In this document: one piece after another, positions 18,352 to 25,389 of the stretch
Layout of the letters: each line of letters begins with the position of its first letter
Numbering within the stretch: the first letter of the stretch is position 1
DNA from: CAZSBB01 sp964605235
GTDB taxonomy: Bacteria; Planctomycetota; Phycisphaerae; Phycisphaerales; Phycisphaeraceae
DNA length: 64,000 bases
Assembly: GCA_964605235.1 (NCBI GenBank)
Contig: CAZSBB010000019.1
Location: 49,295-113,294, forward strand
Reading direction: 5' to 3'
Notes under the pieces: generated by a model
Seen by the model: only the letters and a program-made list of their open reading frames with translations
Database searches by the model: none
Told to the model about the DNA's origin: nothing
Position numbers and translations under genes: made by a program

Positions 18352-18675
18352 ATGGCGCATGCGACTGATTCATTCCGACCCGGCCAGCAGGTGGTCGTCA
18401 CCCAGCAGATTCCCCAGACCCGCCGCGTCTGGACCACCCAGACCGCCGGCGAAGTGGTGCGCTTCGAGCAGCGCAAGACCGGCTCGTGGTTCGCCCACGC
18501 CAAGGACGATCGGCTGTGGCTCGACCGCCTGGTGGTCCGCAAAGCCGACGGGGAGATCGTGGTCTTCAACCTCGACCAGTACACCCATGTGGAAGTGACC
18601 GCCGCCGCGGCTCCCGAGGGCGATGCGGATGCTGCCACCCCCGCAGCCGACGCGTCGGAAGCTGCCCAGGATTGA
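18352..18675 (+). CDS. Small hypothetical protein with a compact beta-rich domain
   Basis: 107 residues; family not recognised. The first 80 residues (GQQVVVTQQI, GEVVRFEQRKTG, DDRLWLDRLVVRK) look like a small SH3-like beta-barrel. The tail of about 25 residues is Ala/Asp-rich and probably disordered. No signal peptide or membrane helix. ATG 18352 is chosen because AGGAG lies upstream at normal distance and the preceding in-frame residues look non-coding. It sits between htpX and the isomerase on the same strand. Function unknown. Confidence 0.65.
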   Translation: MAHATDSFRPGQQVVVTQQIPQTRRVWTTQTAGEVVRFEQRKTGSWFAHAKDDRLWLDRLVVRKADGEIVVFNLDQYTHVEVTAAAAPEGDADAATPAADASEAAQD

Positions 18676-18744
18676 CCCGCCGGCCGAGTTTGCCCGCGCA
18701 CATTTCAGCTTCCCGCCCAACCCACCTATCGCAGGGAGAGAGCC

Positions 18745-19629
18745 ATGCCGATCACCACCATGCCGTTGGGCGTCACTGCGGTGATGTTGCCGGAGCTGGA
18801 TTTGGCGCAGCAGTTGGCGTTGTGCAAACAGTTGGGCATCACGCATTACTGCGTGCGCCCGCGGGTGATTCCCGAAGCGCAGGTCGGCAAGCCGTACAGC
18901 AACTGGGGCAACCACAAGTTCGACCTGACTCCGCAGCGCCTGCTCAAGGAAGCGGCGGCGATCAAAAAGCAGATCAACGACGCGGGGCTGACGGTGTTCG
19001 GCTCGGTGCCGGCCTGCTCCATCGATTCGCCGGTGGAGGAGCTGAAGCTCAACTTTGAAGGCGCTGCCGCCGTCGGCGCCGGGCGGGTGCGCGTCGCGCC
19101 CCACCGCGTGCCCGCCGGGCCGTTTGACTATGCCCAGGAGCTGGCGCGCAACCACGCAGGCTTCGCCAAAGCGATCGAACTGGCGAAACCCTATGGCGTC
19201 AAGCTGGTCATCGAAACCCACGCCGGCAGTTTCGCCACCAGCCCGGGCCTGGCGCTCAAGCTCTGCGAGCCGTTCCCCGCCAGCGCCATCGGCACCATTT
19301 TCGACATCGCCAACTTCAACATCGAAGGCAAGGTCCAGCCCCACTACGCGGTGGCGGTGCTGGCGGATTACATCGACCACGTGCACATCGGCGGCGTGCG
19401 GCAGCAGGCGGGCGTGCATGATGAATTCGGCTTCCGCAAGGCGGACTTCACCATGTGCCCGGTCACCGAAGCCAGCCTCTACATCCCTGATTGGATTGCC
19501 GCCCTGCATGCCGCCGGGCGCGACGTGCCGTTGCTGATTGAAGACTACACCCCCAACAAACCCGGCGCCTGGCGTCTGACCGACTCGGCGGTCGCCCTGC
19601 GCCGCGTGCTGGAAGGACTGCCCGCTTGA
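18745..19629 (+). CDS. Sugar-phosphate isomerase/epimerase-family TIM-barrel protein
   Basis: 294 residues of the xylose-isomerase-like TIM barrel. Metal ligands are suggested by the Glu of VIETHAGS, the Asp of FDIANFN, the His pair of DHVHIGG and the Glu of LLIEDY, the order usual for this superfamily. Likely substrates are keto-sugars or inositol derivatives; the exact one cannot be read. A GGGAGAG Shine-Dalgarno precedes the ATG. Its TGA overlaps the TTG start of the rhodanese gene by 4 nt, so the two are translationally coupled. Cytoplasmic, no signal peptide. Confidence 0.85.
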   Translation: MPITTMPLGVTAVMLPELDLAQQLALCKQLGITHYCVRPRVIPEAQVGKPYSNWGNHKFDLTPQRLLKEAAAIKKQINDAGLTVFGSVPACSIDSPVEELKLNFEGAAAVGAGRVRVAPHRVPAGPFDYAQELARNHAGFAKAIELAKPYGVKLVIETHAGSFATSPGLALKLCEPFPASAIGTIFDIANFNIEGKVQPHYAVAVLADYIDHVHIGGVRQQAGVHDEFGFRKADFTMCPVTEASLYIPDWIAALHAAGRDVPLLIEDYTPNKPGAWRLTDSAVALRRVLEGLPA

Positions 19630-20003
19630 GCAAAATCGATCCGCAGACCGGCCTGCCGCGCGGCTACAACTTTCGCCCCGACTGGGAAGTCACCCCGCGC
19701 CAGGTCCGTGACCGCCTGCAAGCCGACGAAGACCTGGTGCTCCTCGACTGCCGCACGCCCGACGAGTACGCCCTGTGCAAAATCGAGGGCGCTCAGCTCG
19801 TGCCGTTGCAAATGCTCGCTCAGTACGTCGACCAACTGGAGGAACTGCGCGACCGCCCGGTGGTGGTGCATTGCCACCACGGCGGACGCAGCCTGCAGAT
19901 GACCGCGGTGCTGCGCCAGCAGGGGTTTGCCGACGTGAAATCCATGGCGGGCGGCATTGATGTGTGGGCGCAGGACATTGAGCCGGGCATGACCCGCTAT
20001 TGA
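19626..20003 (+). CDS. Single-domain rhodanese-like protein
   Basis: 125 residues, one rhodanese domain. The active-site loop is CHHGGR with the catalytic cysteine C83 (VVVHCHHGGRS), and VLLDCRTPDEYALCKIEGA is the usual CH2A-like segment. Members transfer sulfane sulfur, for example to cyanide, thioredoxin or tRNA thiolation systems. The start is TTG 19626, overlapping the isomerase stop by 4 nt; this is unusual but gives a natural N-terminus. Its coupling to a sugar isomerase gives no obvious pathway. Confidence 0.9.
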   Translation: MSKIDPQTGLPRGYNFRPDWEVTPRQVRDRLQADEDLVLLDCRTPDEYALCKIEGAQLVPLQMLAQYVDQLEELRDRPVVVHCHHGGRSLQMTAVLRQQGFADVKSMAGGIDVWAQDIEPGMTRY

Positions 20004-20115
20004 GCGTCGTTCAAGCGCGCTGAACCTGGTCCGTTGCCGGCAGGAACACCATTCAAACCGATCAAATCGCGCCGAACCTGCAGGCGCAGCGGGCGATTTG
20101 CCGAAGTAGTAAGGC

Positions 20116-21123
20116 ATGACCGACTGGAACAGTCTGCACGGCGATCATTTTCGCAACGCCCGCGTGCTCGTCACCGGCGGGGCGGGGTTCATTGGCTCGC
20201 ACCTGGCGCAGGTGCTCGCCACGCCGCGCGCCCAGGCGCTGGCCCCGGCCCCCCTCCCCGGCCGCCCCCCCAGCAATCTCCATTTTGCCGACCACCTACC
20301 CTCCGGTGGCGGCAGCGTCACGTTTGTGCAGGCGTCGATCCTCGATCGCGCCGCGCTGGAGCGCGTGACCACCGGCTGCCGGTATGTATTCCACCAGGGC
20401 GCGCTGCCCAGCGTGCCGCGCAGCATCGAACACCCCGTGCTGTACGAACAGGTCAACGTCACCGGCACGCTGTATGTACTCGAAGCGGCGCGGGCGGCGG
20501 GGGTCAGGCGGGTGATGTTTGCCGCCAGCAGCAGCGCCTATGGCGATTCGCCCACGCTGCCCAAGATCGAAACCATGCCGGTGCTGCCCAAGAGTCCCTA
20601 TGCCGCCAACAAGCTCGCCGGCGAACACCTGATGCGGGCGTACGCCAACTGCTACAACCTCGATGCCGTGTCGCTGCGCTACTTCAACATCTTCGGCCCG
20701 CGCCAGAACGCCAACAGCGCGTACGCCGGCGTGATAGCCGCCTTCGCCAAATGCCTGGCGCAGGGGCAGCCCCCGCGCGTCGATGGCGATGGCCAGCAGT
20801 CGCGCGATTTCACCTTCGTCGACAATGCCGTGCACGCCAACCTGCTGGCGGCGCGGCGGAATGATCCGCTCAAGGGCGAAGTGGTCAACGTCGGCTGCGG
20901 CGCCCGCGTCACGGTGCTGGAACTGGCGCAGCAGATGGCGCAGCAATGGGGCGGCCCACTCCTCGAACCCACCTTCGGCCCCGACCGCGCGGGCGATGTC
21001 AAACACTCGCTGGCGGATCTGTCCCGCACGCGCCAACTGCTTAAATATGAACCCATCGTGGACTTCACCACCGGCTTGGCGCAGACGGTCCAGTGGTACC
21101 GGACGCAATTCGCCAAGTCCTGA
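20116..21123 (+). CDS. NAD-dependent nucleotide-sugar epimerase/dehydratase (UDP-glucose 4-epimerase-like)
   Basis: 335 residues, extended SDR. GGAGFIGSHLAQ binds NAD at the N-terminus, the catalytic pair is Y162/K166 (SPYAANKLAGE), and the NIFGPRQ motif is typical of UDP-(N-acetyl)hexosamine and glucose 4-epimerases. A low-complexity Pro/Ala insert (about residues 38-60) follows the first strand. It probably supplies an activated sugar for surface polysaccharide. AAGG lies close to the ATG. It is not in an obvious glycosylation operon; the second sugar cluster is at 40-43 kb. Confidence 0.88.
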   Translation: MTDWNSLHGDHFRNARVLVTGGAGFIGSHLAQVLATPRAQALAPAPLPGRPPSNLHFADHLPSGGGSVTFVQASILDRAALERVTTGCRYVFHQGALPSVPRSIEHPVLYEQVNVTGTLYVLEAARAAGVRRVMFAASSSAYGDSPTLPKIETMPVLPKSPYAANKLAGEHLMRAYANCYNLDAVSLRYFNIFGPRQNANSAYAGVIAAFAKCLAQGQPPRVDGDGQQSRDFTFVDNAVHANLLAARRNDPLKGEVVNVGCGARVTVLELAQQMAQQWGGPLLEPTFGPDRAGDVKHSLADLSRTRQLLKYEPIVDFTTGLAQTVQWYRTQFAKS

Positions 21124-21157
21124 CGAAACCCCCTCGGCCGCGCGGCACGGCGCGGCA

Positions 21158-21163
21158 TAGAAT
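21158..21163 (+). promoter_or_regulatory. TAGAAT -10-like hexamer 6 nt before the ACT-domain start
   Basis: TAGAAT with exactly 6 nt to ATG 21170 and no Shine-Dalgarno in between. Same geometry as at 22778 and 39371. No -35 element seen. Confidence 0.4.
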
Positions 21164-21169
21164 GCCAGT

Positions 21170-21676
21170 ATGGGCAACGCCCCCACGGAAGAAATCACCT
21201 CGCAAGGCTACGAGCCGCCGCAGAACACCCAGTTCAGCGTTTTCCTGCCCAACAAGGTCGGACGCCTGCTGGAACTGGTGGAGTTGTTCGAAGGCCAGGC
21301 CCTCGTCGTCGCGGCGCTAAGTGTGCTCGACTCGGCGGACCATGCCGTGGTGCGCCTGCTCACCTCCCGCGCCAGCCTGGCGCGCCGCCTGCTCGACCGC
21401 GGGCACATGTCCTTCAGCGAATGCGATGTGCTGGTCGTCGAACTTGATGCCGTCAACACCCTCAGCCGCATCTGTTCGACCCTGCTGCAGGCGGAGCTGA
21501 ACATCCACTTCGCCTATCCCCTCATGGTCCGGCCGCACGGCCACAGCGCCATCGCCCTCTGCTGCGACAACTACGTCCTGGCGGGCAATATGCTGCGCCG
21601 CCGCCACTTCACCCTGCTGGCGGAAAACGACCTGGGCGAAAATCTCAATCCGGGTGATGTGTTTCCCAACGACTGA
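21170..21676 (+). CDS. ACT-domain protein, probably two ACT-like modules
   Basis: 168 residues. After about 20 disordered residues, TQFSVFLPNKVGRLLELVELF has the strand-loop-helix shape of an ACT domain, with Asn-Lys-x-Gly-Arg-Leu at the ligand-binding turn. A second, weaker module seems to start near residue 85 (DVLVVELDAVNTLSRIC). ACT domains bind amino acids and regulate enzymes. A free-standing protein of this type may be a sensor, or resemble the small subunit of acetolactate synthase. The immediate upstream gene gives no clue. Its 3' end abuts a palindromic repeat after 11 nt. Confidence 0.7.
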   Translation: MGNAPTEEITSQGYEPPQNTQFSVFLPNKVGRLLELVELFEGQALVVAALSVLDSADHAVVRLLTSRASLARRLLDRGHMSFSECDVLVVELDAVNTLSRICSTLLQAELNIHFAYPLMVRPHGHSAIALCCDNYVLAGNMLRRRHFTLLAENDLGENLNPGDVFPND

Positions 21677-21687
21677 GCAGGTAAATT

Positions 21688-21777
21688 ACGAGCCCCGCGC
21701 GTCAGCAAGGGGTTGCGGCGCAGCCGCAGAGGAATCGAGGCGGGAAAGACCACCCCTCCCTCACGGCCGGGGCTCGT
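21688..21777. repeat. Short ACGAGCC palindromic element, copy 2
   Basis: 90 bp, with arms ACGAGCCCCGCGCGTCAGCA and the partly degraded complement ending GGCTCGT. GGGGTTGCGGCGCAGCCGC lies inside, matching the inner arm of copy 1. It is placed 11 nt after the ACT-domain stop, so it would form a 3' stem-loop in that transcript. Confidence 0.75.
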
Positions 21778-21806
21778 TCAAGCATCCGCAAACAGGCGCA
21801 GCTTAA

Positions 21807-22016
21807 ATGAAGTACCTGCTGGTCATCGAAACGACTGCCACGGGCTTCTCGGCCTACTCACCGGACCTGCCCGGCTGTGTCGCCACCGGCGAAACCCGTG
21901 CCCAATGCGTCGAACAGATGCGCGAAGCCATTGACTTCCACATCGAAGGACTGCGTGCCGAGGGCGAAACCGTGCCGCCCCCGAGCAGTTCCGTGGCGTA
22001 TGCGGAAATCGGGTAA
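21807..22016 (+). CDS. HicB-family antitoxin-like protein, orphan
   Basis: 69 residues matching the compact HicB fold: a first strand MKYLLVIETTATGFSAY, then SPDLPGCVATGETRAQCVEQMREAIDFHIEGLR. This is the partial RNase H-like domain shared by HicB antitoxins and UPF0150 proteins. There is no C-terminal DNA-binding extension. No HicA toxin (small dsRBD-like, with the GSHH motif) is seen next to it on either strand, so it is either an orphan antitoxin or a house-keeping UPF0150 protein. It lies beside a repeat and an A+T-richer gene, suggesting an accessory patch. Confidence 0.8.
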   Translation: MKYLLVIETTATGFSAYSPDLPGCVATGETRAQCVEQMREAIDFHIEGLRAEGETVPPPSSSVAYAEIG

Positions 22017-22049
22017 ACAAGCACTTTGCCAGCAATCTGGGGAGCCTAC

Positions 22050-22727
22050 ATGAACACGCCAAATCCCTGGACCGACCTGCCCAACGAACAGCCTTGGGTA
22101 TTGCCGGGCGACCGCGTGATCATTAACAAATTCAACGAGAGCAAACATGAACGGTTTCGGGTTGATCCATCATTGCTGCCCGAACCATTTATTGGCCGCC
22201 ATGATGCACCAGTTGTGTTGTTGGGCCTGAACCCCGGATGGGATGCGAATGACAAACTGCTTCATGCCAATCCTGAATTCATTCGCCTGTGGCAAGACAA
22301 CATACAGCAGAAGCCCAATGCCTTCCCCTTCTATTACCTGAGCCCAAATATTGCAGCACCAGGCTTCACTTGGTGGAAAAAGAAAATTCGCTGGCTAATC
22401 GAAGATGCAGGTCCAAAACTGATCACACAAAGCCTGCTGTGTGTTGAATACTTTCCATATCACTCACACAAATACCATCAAGGAATGCCGCTTATTCCGT
22501 CACAAGCTTACAGCTTCGAGTTGGTGCGATCGGCGATCAAGCGTAGGGCCATCGTCGTGGTCATGCGGAGCAAAAGAATCTGGTTCGAAGCGGTACCTGA
22601 ATTGGTGTCCCACTCACGCTGCTATTGCCTGCGTAATCCCCAGAACGTTGCCGTTTCACCTGGAAACTGCCCCGCCGGCTTCGACGCCATCGTGCAAGCC
22701 ATCAAGGACCACCGGCCCACCGGCTGA
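22050..22727 (+). CDS. Uracil-DNA-glycosylase-fold-like protein, A+T-richer than its surroundings
   Basis: 225 residues; specific family not recognised. VVLLGLNPGWD at about residue 52 resembles motif 1 (GLNPG) of MUG-type uracil-DNA glycosylases, and NPQNVAVSPGN near the end stands where motif 2 (HPS/SPS) would be. The catalytic identity is uncertain. The base composition is visibly poorer in G+C and its codon choices differ from all neighbours, a sign of recent transfer. Start set at ATG 22050 with GGGGAG 5 nt upstream. It follows the orphan HicB by 33 nt, possibly co-transcribed. A role in defence or repair is a guess. Confidence 0.5.
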   Translation: MNTPNPWTDLPNEQPWVLPGDRVIINKFNESKHERFRVDPSLLPEPFIGRHDAPVVLLGLNPGWDANDKLLHANPEFIRLWQDNIQQKPNAFPFYYLSPNIAAPGFTWWKKKIRWLIEDAGPKLITQSLLCVEYFPYHSHKYHQGMPLIPSQAYSFELVRSAIKRRAIVVVMRSKRIWFEAVPELVSHSRCYCLRNPQNVAVSPGNCPAGFDAIVQAIKDHRPTG

Positions 22728-22777
22728 CACCTGCCGCCTTGGCTGCCCCCCATTCCCGCCCCCTGCTGCATCCCCGC

Positions 22778-22783
22778 TAGAAT
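22778..22783 (+). promoter_or_regulatory. TAGAAT -10-like hexamer 6 nt before the RnfC-like start
   Basis: TAGAAT with exactly 6 nt to ATG 22790 and no Shine-Dalgarno. Geometry identical to 21158 and 39371. Confidence 0.4.
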
Positions 22784-22789
22784 GCACCG

Positions 22790-24106
22790 ATGCCCAATCT
22801 GCGTGGAGGCATGGAGTTCTGGCGTGGACCGGTGGTGCAGACGCCGCCGCCGCCGGGGATGATCCCGGGGCAGACGCTGCAGCTCGTGGTGGAGCAGCGC
22901 CCGGACATTCAGCCCGGCGCGCCGGTCACCTGCGGCCAACTGCTGGTCCATCCCACCGATCCCCGGCTGACCCGGCACATCAGCCCGGTCGCGGGCCAGG
23001 TGCGCGAAATCACCGAACATCAGGGGCATTACGTCATCAGCATCGTGCCGCATGAGCCGAGCGTGCCCACGCAACTGACCCGGCCGATCCCGCGCACGCG
23101 CAAGCTCGAAGGCTGGCTCACCGCCATGCGGCCGCTGGGCGCCTGGGGCGAAGGCGATGGTCACGTGGGCCTGCTGCCCCAGCTCGAAGCCGCGCTGCTG
23201 ACCCGCCCTGACACGGTGCTCTGCCTGGGCGCCGACGCTTACCCCCCCTATCCGGTGGCGTCGAGCCTGCTGCGGAGTTTCGCTCCCGAGGCATGTGCGG
23301 GACTGCAACTGCTGCGGGAAGTCACCGGCGCGAAAACCGCGTTGATGCTCGCCGAGCGCGACCGCTCTCTGCTCAGGCTGCTGCGGCCGCGCTGTCGCAC
23401 GCATGACATCAAGCTCATCGCCCGGCATGTCAACTACCCGGCGGGGGATCCGACGGTCGCCATCTATCAACATGTGCCGGGACGTCGGCGGCTAGGCGCC
23501 CGCGCCAATCCGCTGGAGCAGCGCGTGCTGGTGGTGCGTCCCTGGACCGCCATTCGATTAGGTCGTTGGCTGGCGTCCGAACAAGTGGACCTCGCCCGTC
23601 CGATCTTCCTGTGCTGGCCCGAAGCCGACACGCCGATGACCGTGGCGTACGCCCTGCACGGGCAGCCGATCTCCAGCCTTGACGCCCGTCTGTCCGCTGC
23701 CGTCACCCGTGAACCCCACCGCCTGATCCACGGCCACCCGCTCACCGGGCGACCCGCCATGCTGCGGCTGCCCGACGGTTCCTGGCGCGAAGGCGCGGTG
23801 CCGATGGATGAGTTGGCGATCACCCTGGTCGATCCGCCGGCTCCCCGCCGTGAGTCGCCCTGCATCGCCTGCGGCTGGTGCGCGGAAGTCTGTCCCACCG
23901 ACCTGCGCCCCGCGCGCCTGTACCAACTGGCGCAAAGCAATCTGCGCAGCGACCAACTGCGCCTGGTGGATGAACTGAACTGGTGCGTGCAGTGCGGGCT
24001 GTGTTCGCATGTGTGCCCCAGTGCCTTGCCGCTGATGGACACCTTCCATCGCCGGCAGCATGAGCTGGACCAACTGCTGAGCGTCAGCGTGGGAGGCAGC
24101 GCATGA
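22790..24106 (+). CDS. Divergent RnfC-like iron-sulfur protein
   Basis: 438 residues. The N-terminus (FWRGPVV, then ISPVAGQV) follows the lipoyl-like start of RnfC. The C-terminus has two [4Fe-4S] binding sites: C358, C361, C364, C368 and C399, C402, C405, C409. Canonical RnfC carries a GLGGAxFP segment and an NGAECEPY segment for flavin/NADH binding. I cannot find either; CLGADAYPPYPV stands in the second place. It may therefore pass electrons without being an NADH dehydrogenase. Its stop overlaps the RnfD-like start by 4 nt. No RnfA, B, E or G is nearby. Confidence 0.7.
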   Translation: MPNLRGGMEFWRGPVVQTPPPPGMIPGQTLQLVVEQRPDIQPGAPVTCGQLLVHPTDPRLTRHISPVAGQVREITEHQGHYVISIVPHEPSVPTQLTRPIPRTRKLEGWLTAMRPLGAWGEGDGHVGLLPQLEAALLTRPDTVLCLGADAYPPYPVASSLLRSFAPEACAGLQLLREVTGAKTALMLAERDRSLLRLLRPRCRTHDIKLIARHVNYPAGDPTVAIYQHVPGRRRLGARANPLEQRVLVVRPWTAIRLGRWLASEQVDLARPIFLCWPEADTPMTVAYALHGQPISSLDARLSAAVTREPHRLIHGHPLTGRPAMLRLPDGSWREGAVPMDELAITLVDPPAPRRESPCIACGWCAEVCPTDLRPARLYQLAQSNLRSDQLRLVDELNWCVQCGLCSHVCPSALPLMDTFHRRQHELDQLLSVSVGGSA

Positions 24107-25272
24107 GCCGGTCCACCGCGCCTGCCGCCCCGCCGCTGGGCCCGCCCTGGGTGCGCGCCCCGATGACCCGCGCCCAGCTCGACGGCGTATGGCTGACCAG
24201 CGCTTTGGCGATGGCTGCCTGCGCAGCGCTCTTCTTCGGCTGGCGCGGGCTGCTGCAGGTGGCGCTCAGCACCGCCATCTGCATTGCCGTCTATCTGCTG
24301 CTGACGCTGGCGATTTATCTGGTGCGCCCCAGCCATCGTTTTGACTCCCCGGCGCACACCTTCACCCTCGCCCTGCTGGTGGGTGTGCTGCATCCGCTGA
24401 CGCTCAATCCCTGGCAACCGATGCTCGCGGCGGTGCTGCTGGGGGTGGCGATGCATCTGGTCGGGCGCATCCACGCTTGCCGGGCGCACCCGCTGGCGCT
24501 GGCGATCACGCTGGCGTGGTTCATTCCCTTTGTCAGTTCGCAGTTGGAATTGCATCAGATGCAGGCGCTGGGCCAGGAGCCGGCGCCGGCGGTGCTGCGG
24601 ATCAATCGGCTGGTGCTGGGCGATGTGCTCGATTATGCCGACCCCGGCGTGTACGAACCGTGGTGGACGCGCCCGGCGCACCCGGATGAACCCGACGCGC
24701 TGCCGCGCCTGGAGCCGGGCGAAGTGCTGGTCAAGGATCAGCAGACCATGCTGCTCTATCCGCAGATGCTGGTGCACATGCTCACCAGCGGCGAGCTGCC
24801 GCGACTGGAAGAACTGCTCATCGGGTGTGTGCCCGGGCCGATGGGCGCGACCAGTCGCCTGCTGCTGATTCTGCTGGGGCTCTACCTCATGACCCGCCGA
24901 TTGTCGTGGTGGCCCCAGGCGGCCGGGATCGTGCTGGCGGCGCTGGTGACGCTGCTGCTGATGCCGGTGCAGGGACATGACCAGGTGCAGTTGGCGCTCT
25001 GGCGTCTGGCGGATTTTTCGCCGGCGGTCGCGGGCAGCTATCTGTCCTACTTCCTGCTCGCGTCTCCGCTGCTGCTGACCGCGCTGGTGCTGGCGCCGAT
25101 GTCCGACCCGATGTCCGGCCCGGGCAAGCTGCTCTACGCCCTGCTCATCGGCGCGTTCGGCGTCGGATTGCAATGGATTCTGCAAGTCCCCCAGGCGTGG
25201 ATGGCGGCCCTGCTCATCGCCAGCCTGCTCAGCCGCCCGCTTGACGCCCTGCGCCTGGGCGGCTTCCACTGA
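24103..25272 (+). CDS. Divergent RnfD/NqrB-like membrane protein
   Basis: 389 residues with about ten hydrophobic segments. GCVPGPMGATSRLLLILLGLYL (about residues 245-266) matches the GxxPGSxGETSxLAxLxGGLYL block of RnfD/NqrB, including its position before the later helices. The covalent-FMN motif (S/T-G-A-T-P-L), normally about 25 residues before this block, is not there; the corresponding stretch reads KDQQTMLLYP. A long soluble insert (about residues 150-230) interrupts the membrane part. It is translationally coupled to the RnfC-like gene and probably forms a two-subunit membrane redox complex with it. Confidence 0.7.
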   Translation: MSRSTAPAAPPLGPPWVRAPMTRAQLDGVWLTSALAMAACAALFFGWRGLLQVALSTAICIAVYLLLTLAIYLVRPSHRFDSPAHTFTLALLVGVLHPLTLNPWQPMLAAVLLGVAMHLVGRIHACRAHPLALAITLAWFIPFVSSQLELHQMQALGQEPAPAVLRINRLVLGDVLDYADPGVYEPWWTRPAHPDEPDALPRLEPGEVLVKDQQTMLLYPQMLVHMLTSGELPRLEELLIGCVPGPMGATSRLLLILLGLYLMTRRLSWWPQAAGIVLAALVTLLLMPVQGHDQVQLALWRLADFSPAVAGSYLSYFLLASPLLLTALVLAPMSDPMSGPGKLLYALLIGAFGVGLQWILQVPQAWMAALLIASLLSRPLDALRLGGFH

Positions 25273-25389
25273 CCTGTCCGTGCGCCGGCGCTGCGACCAA
25301 ACCGGACCAACTGCCGCCCCGCAGGCAGTAATCCCAGTCATACCGGCTATGCTCGCCGTGGATTCCCCTTCCTTTGCAGGCGATCTTCC

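Noticed and set aside
21807..22727. HicB and the following gene considered as a complete toxin-antitoxin pair
   Set aside because: The following 225-residue protein does not look like HicA, and no GSHH-type small toxin is seen on either strand nearby.
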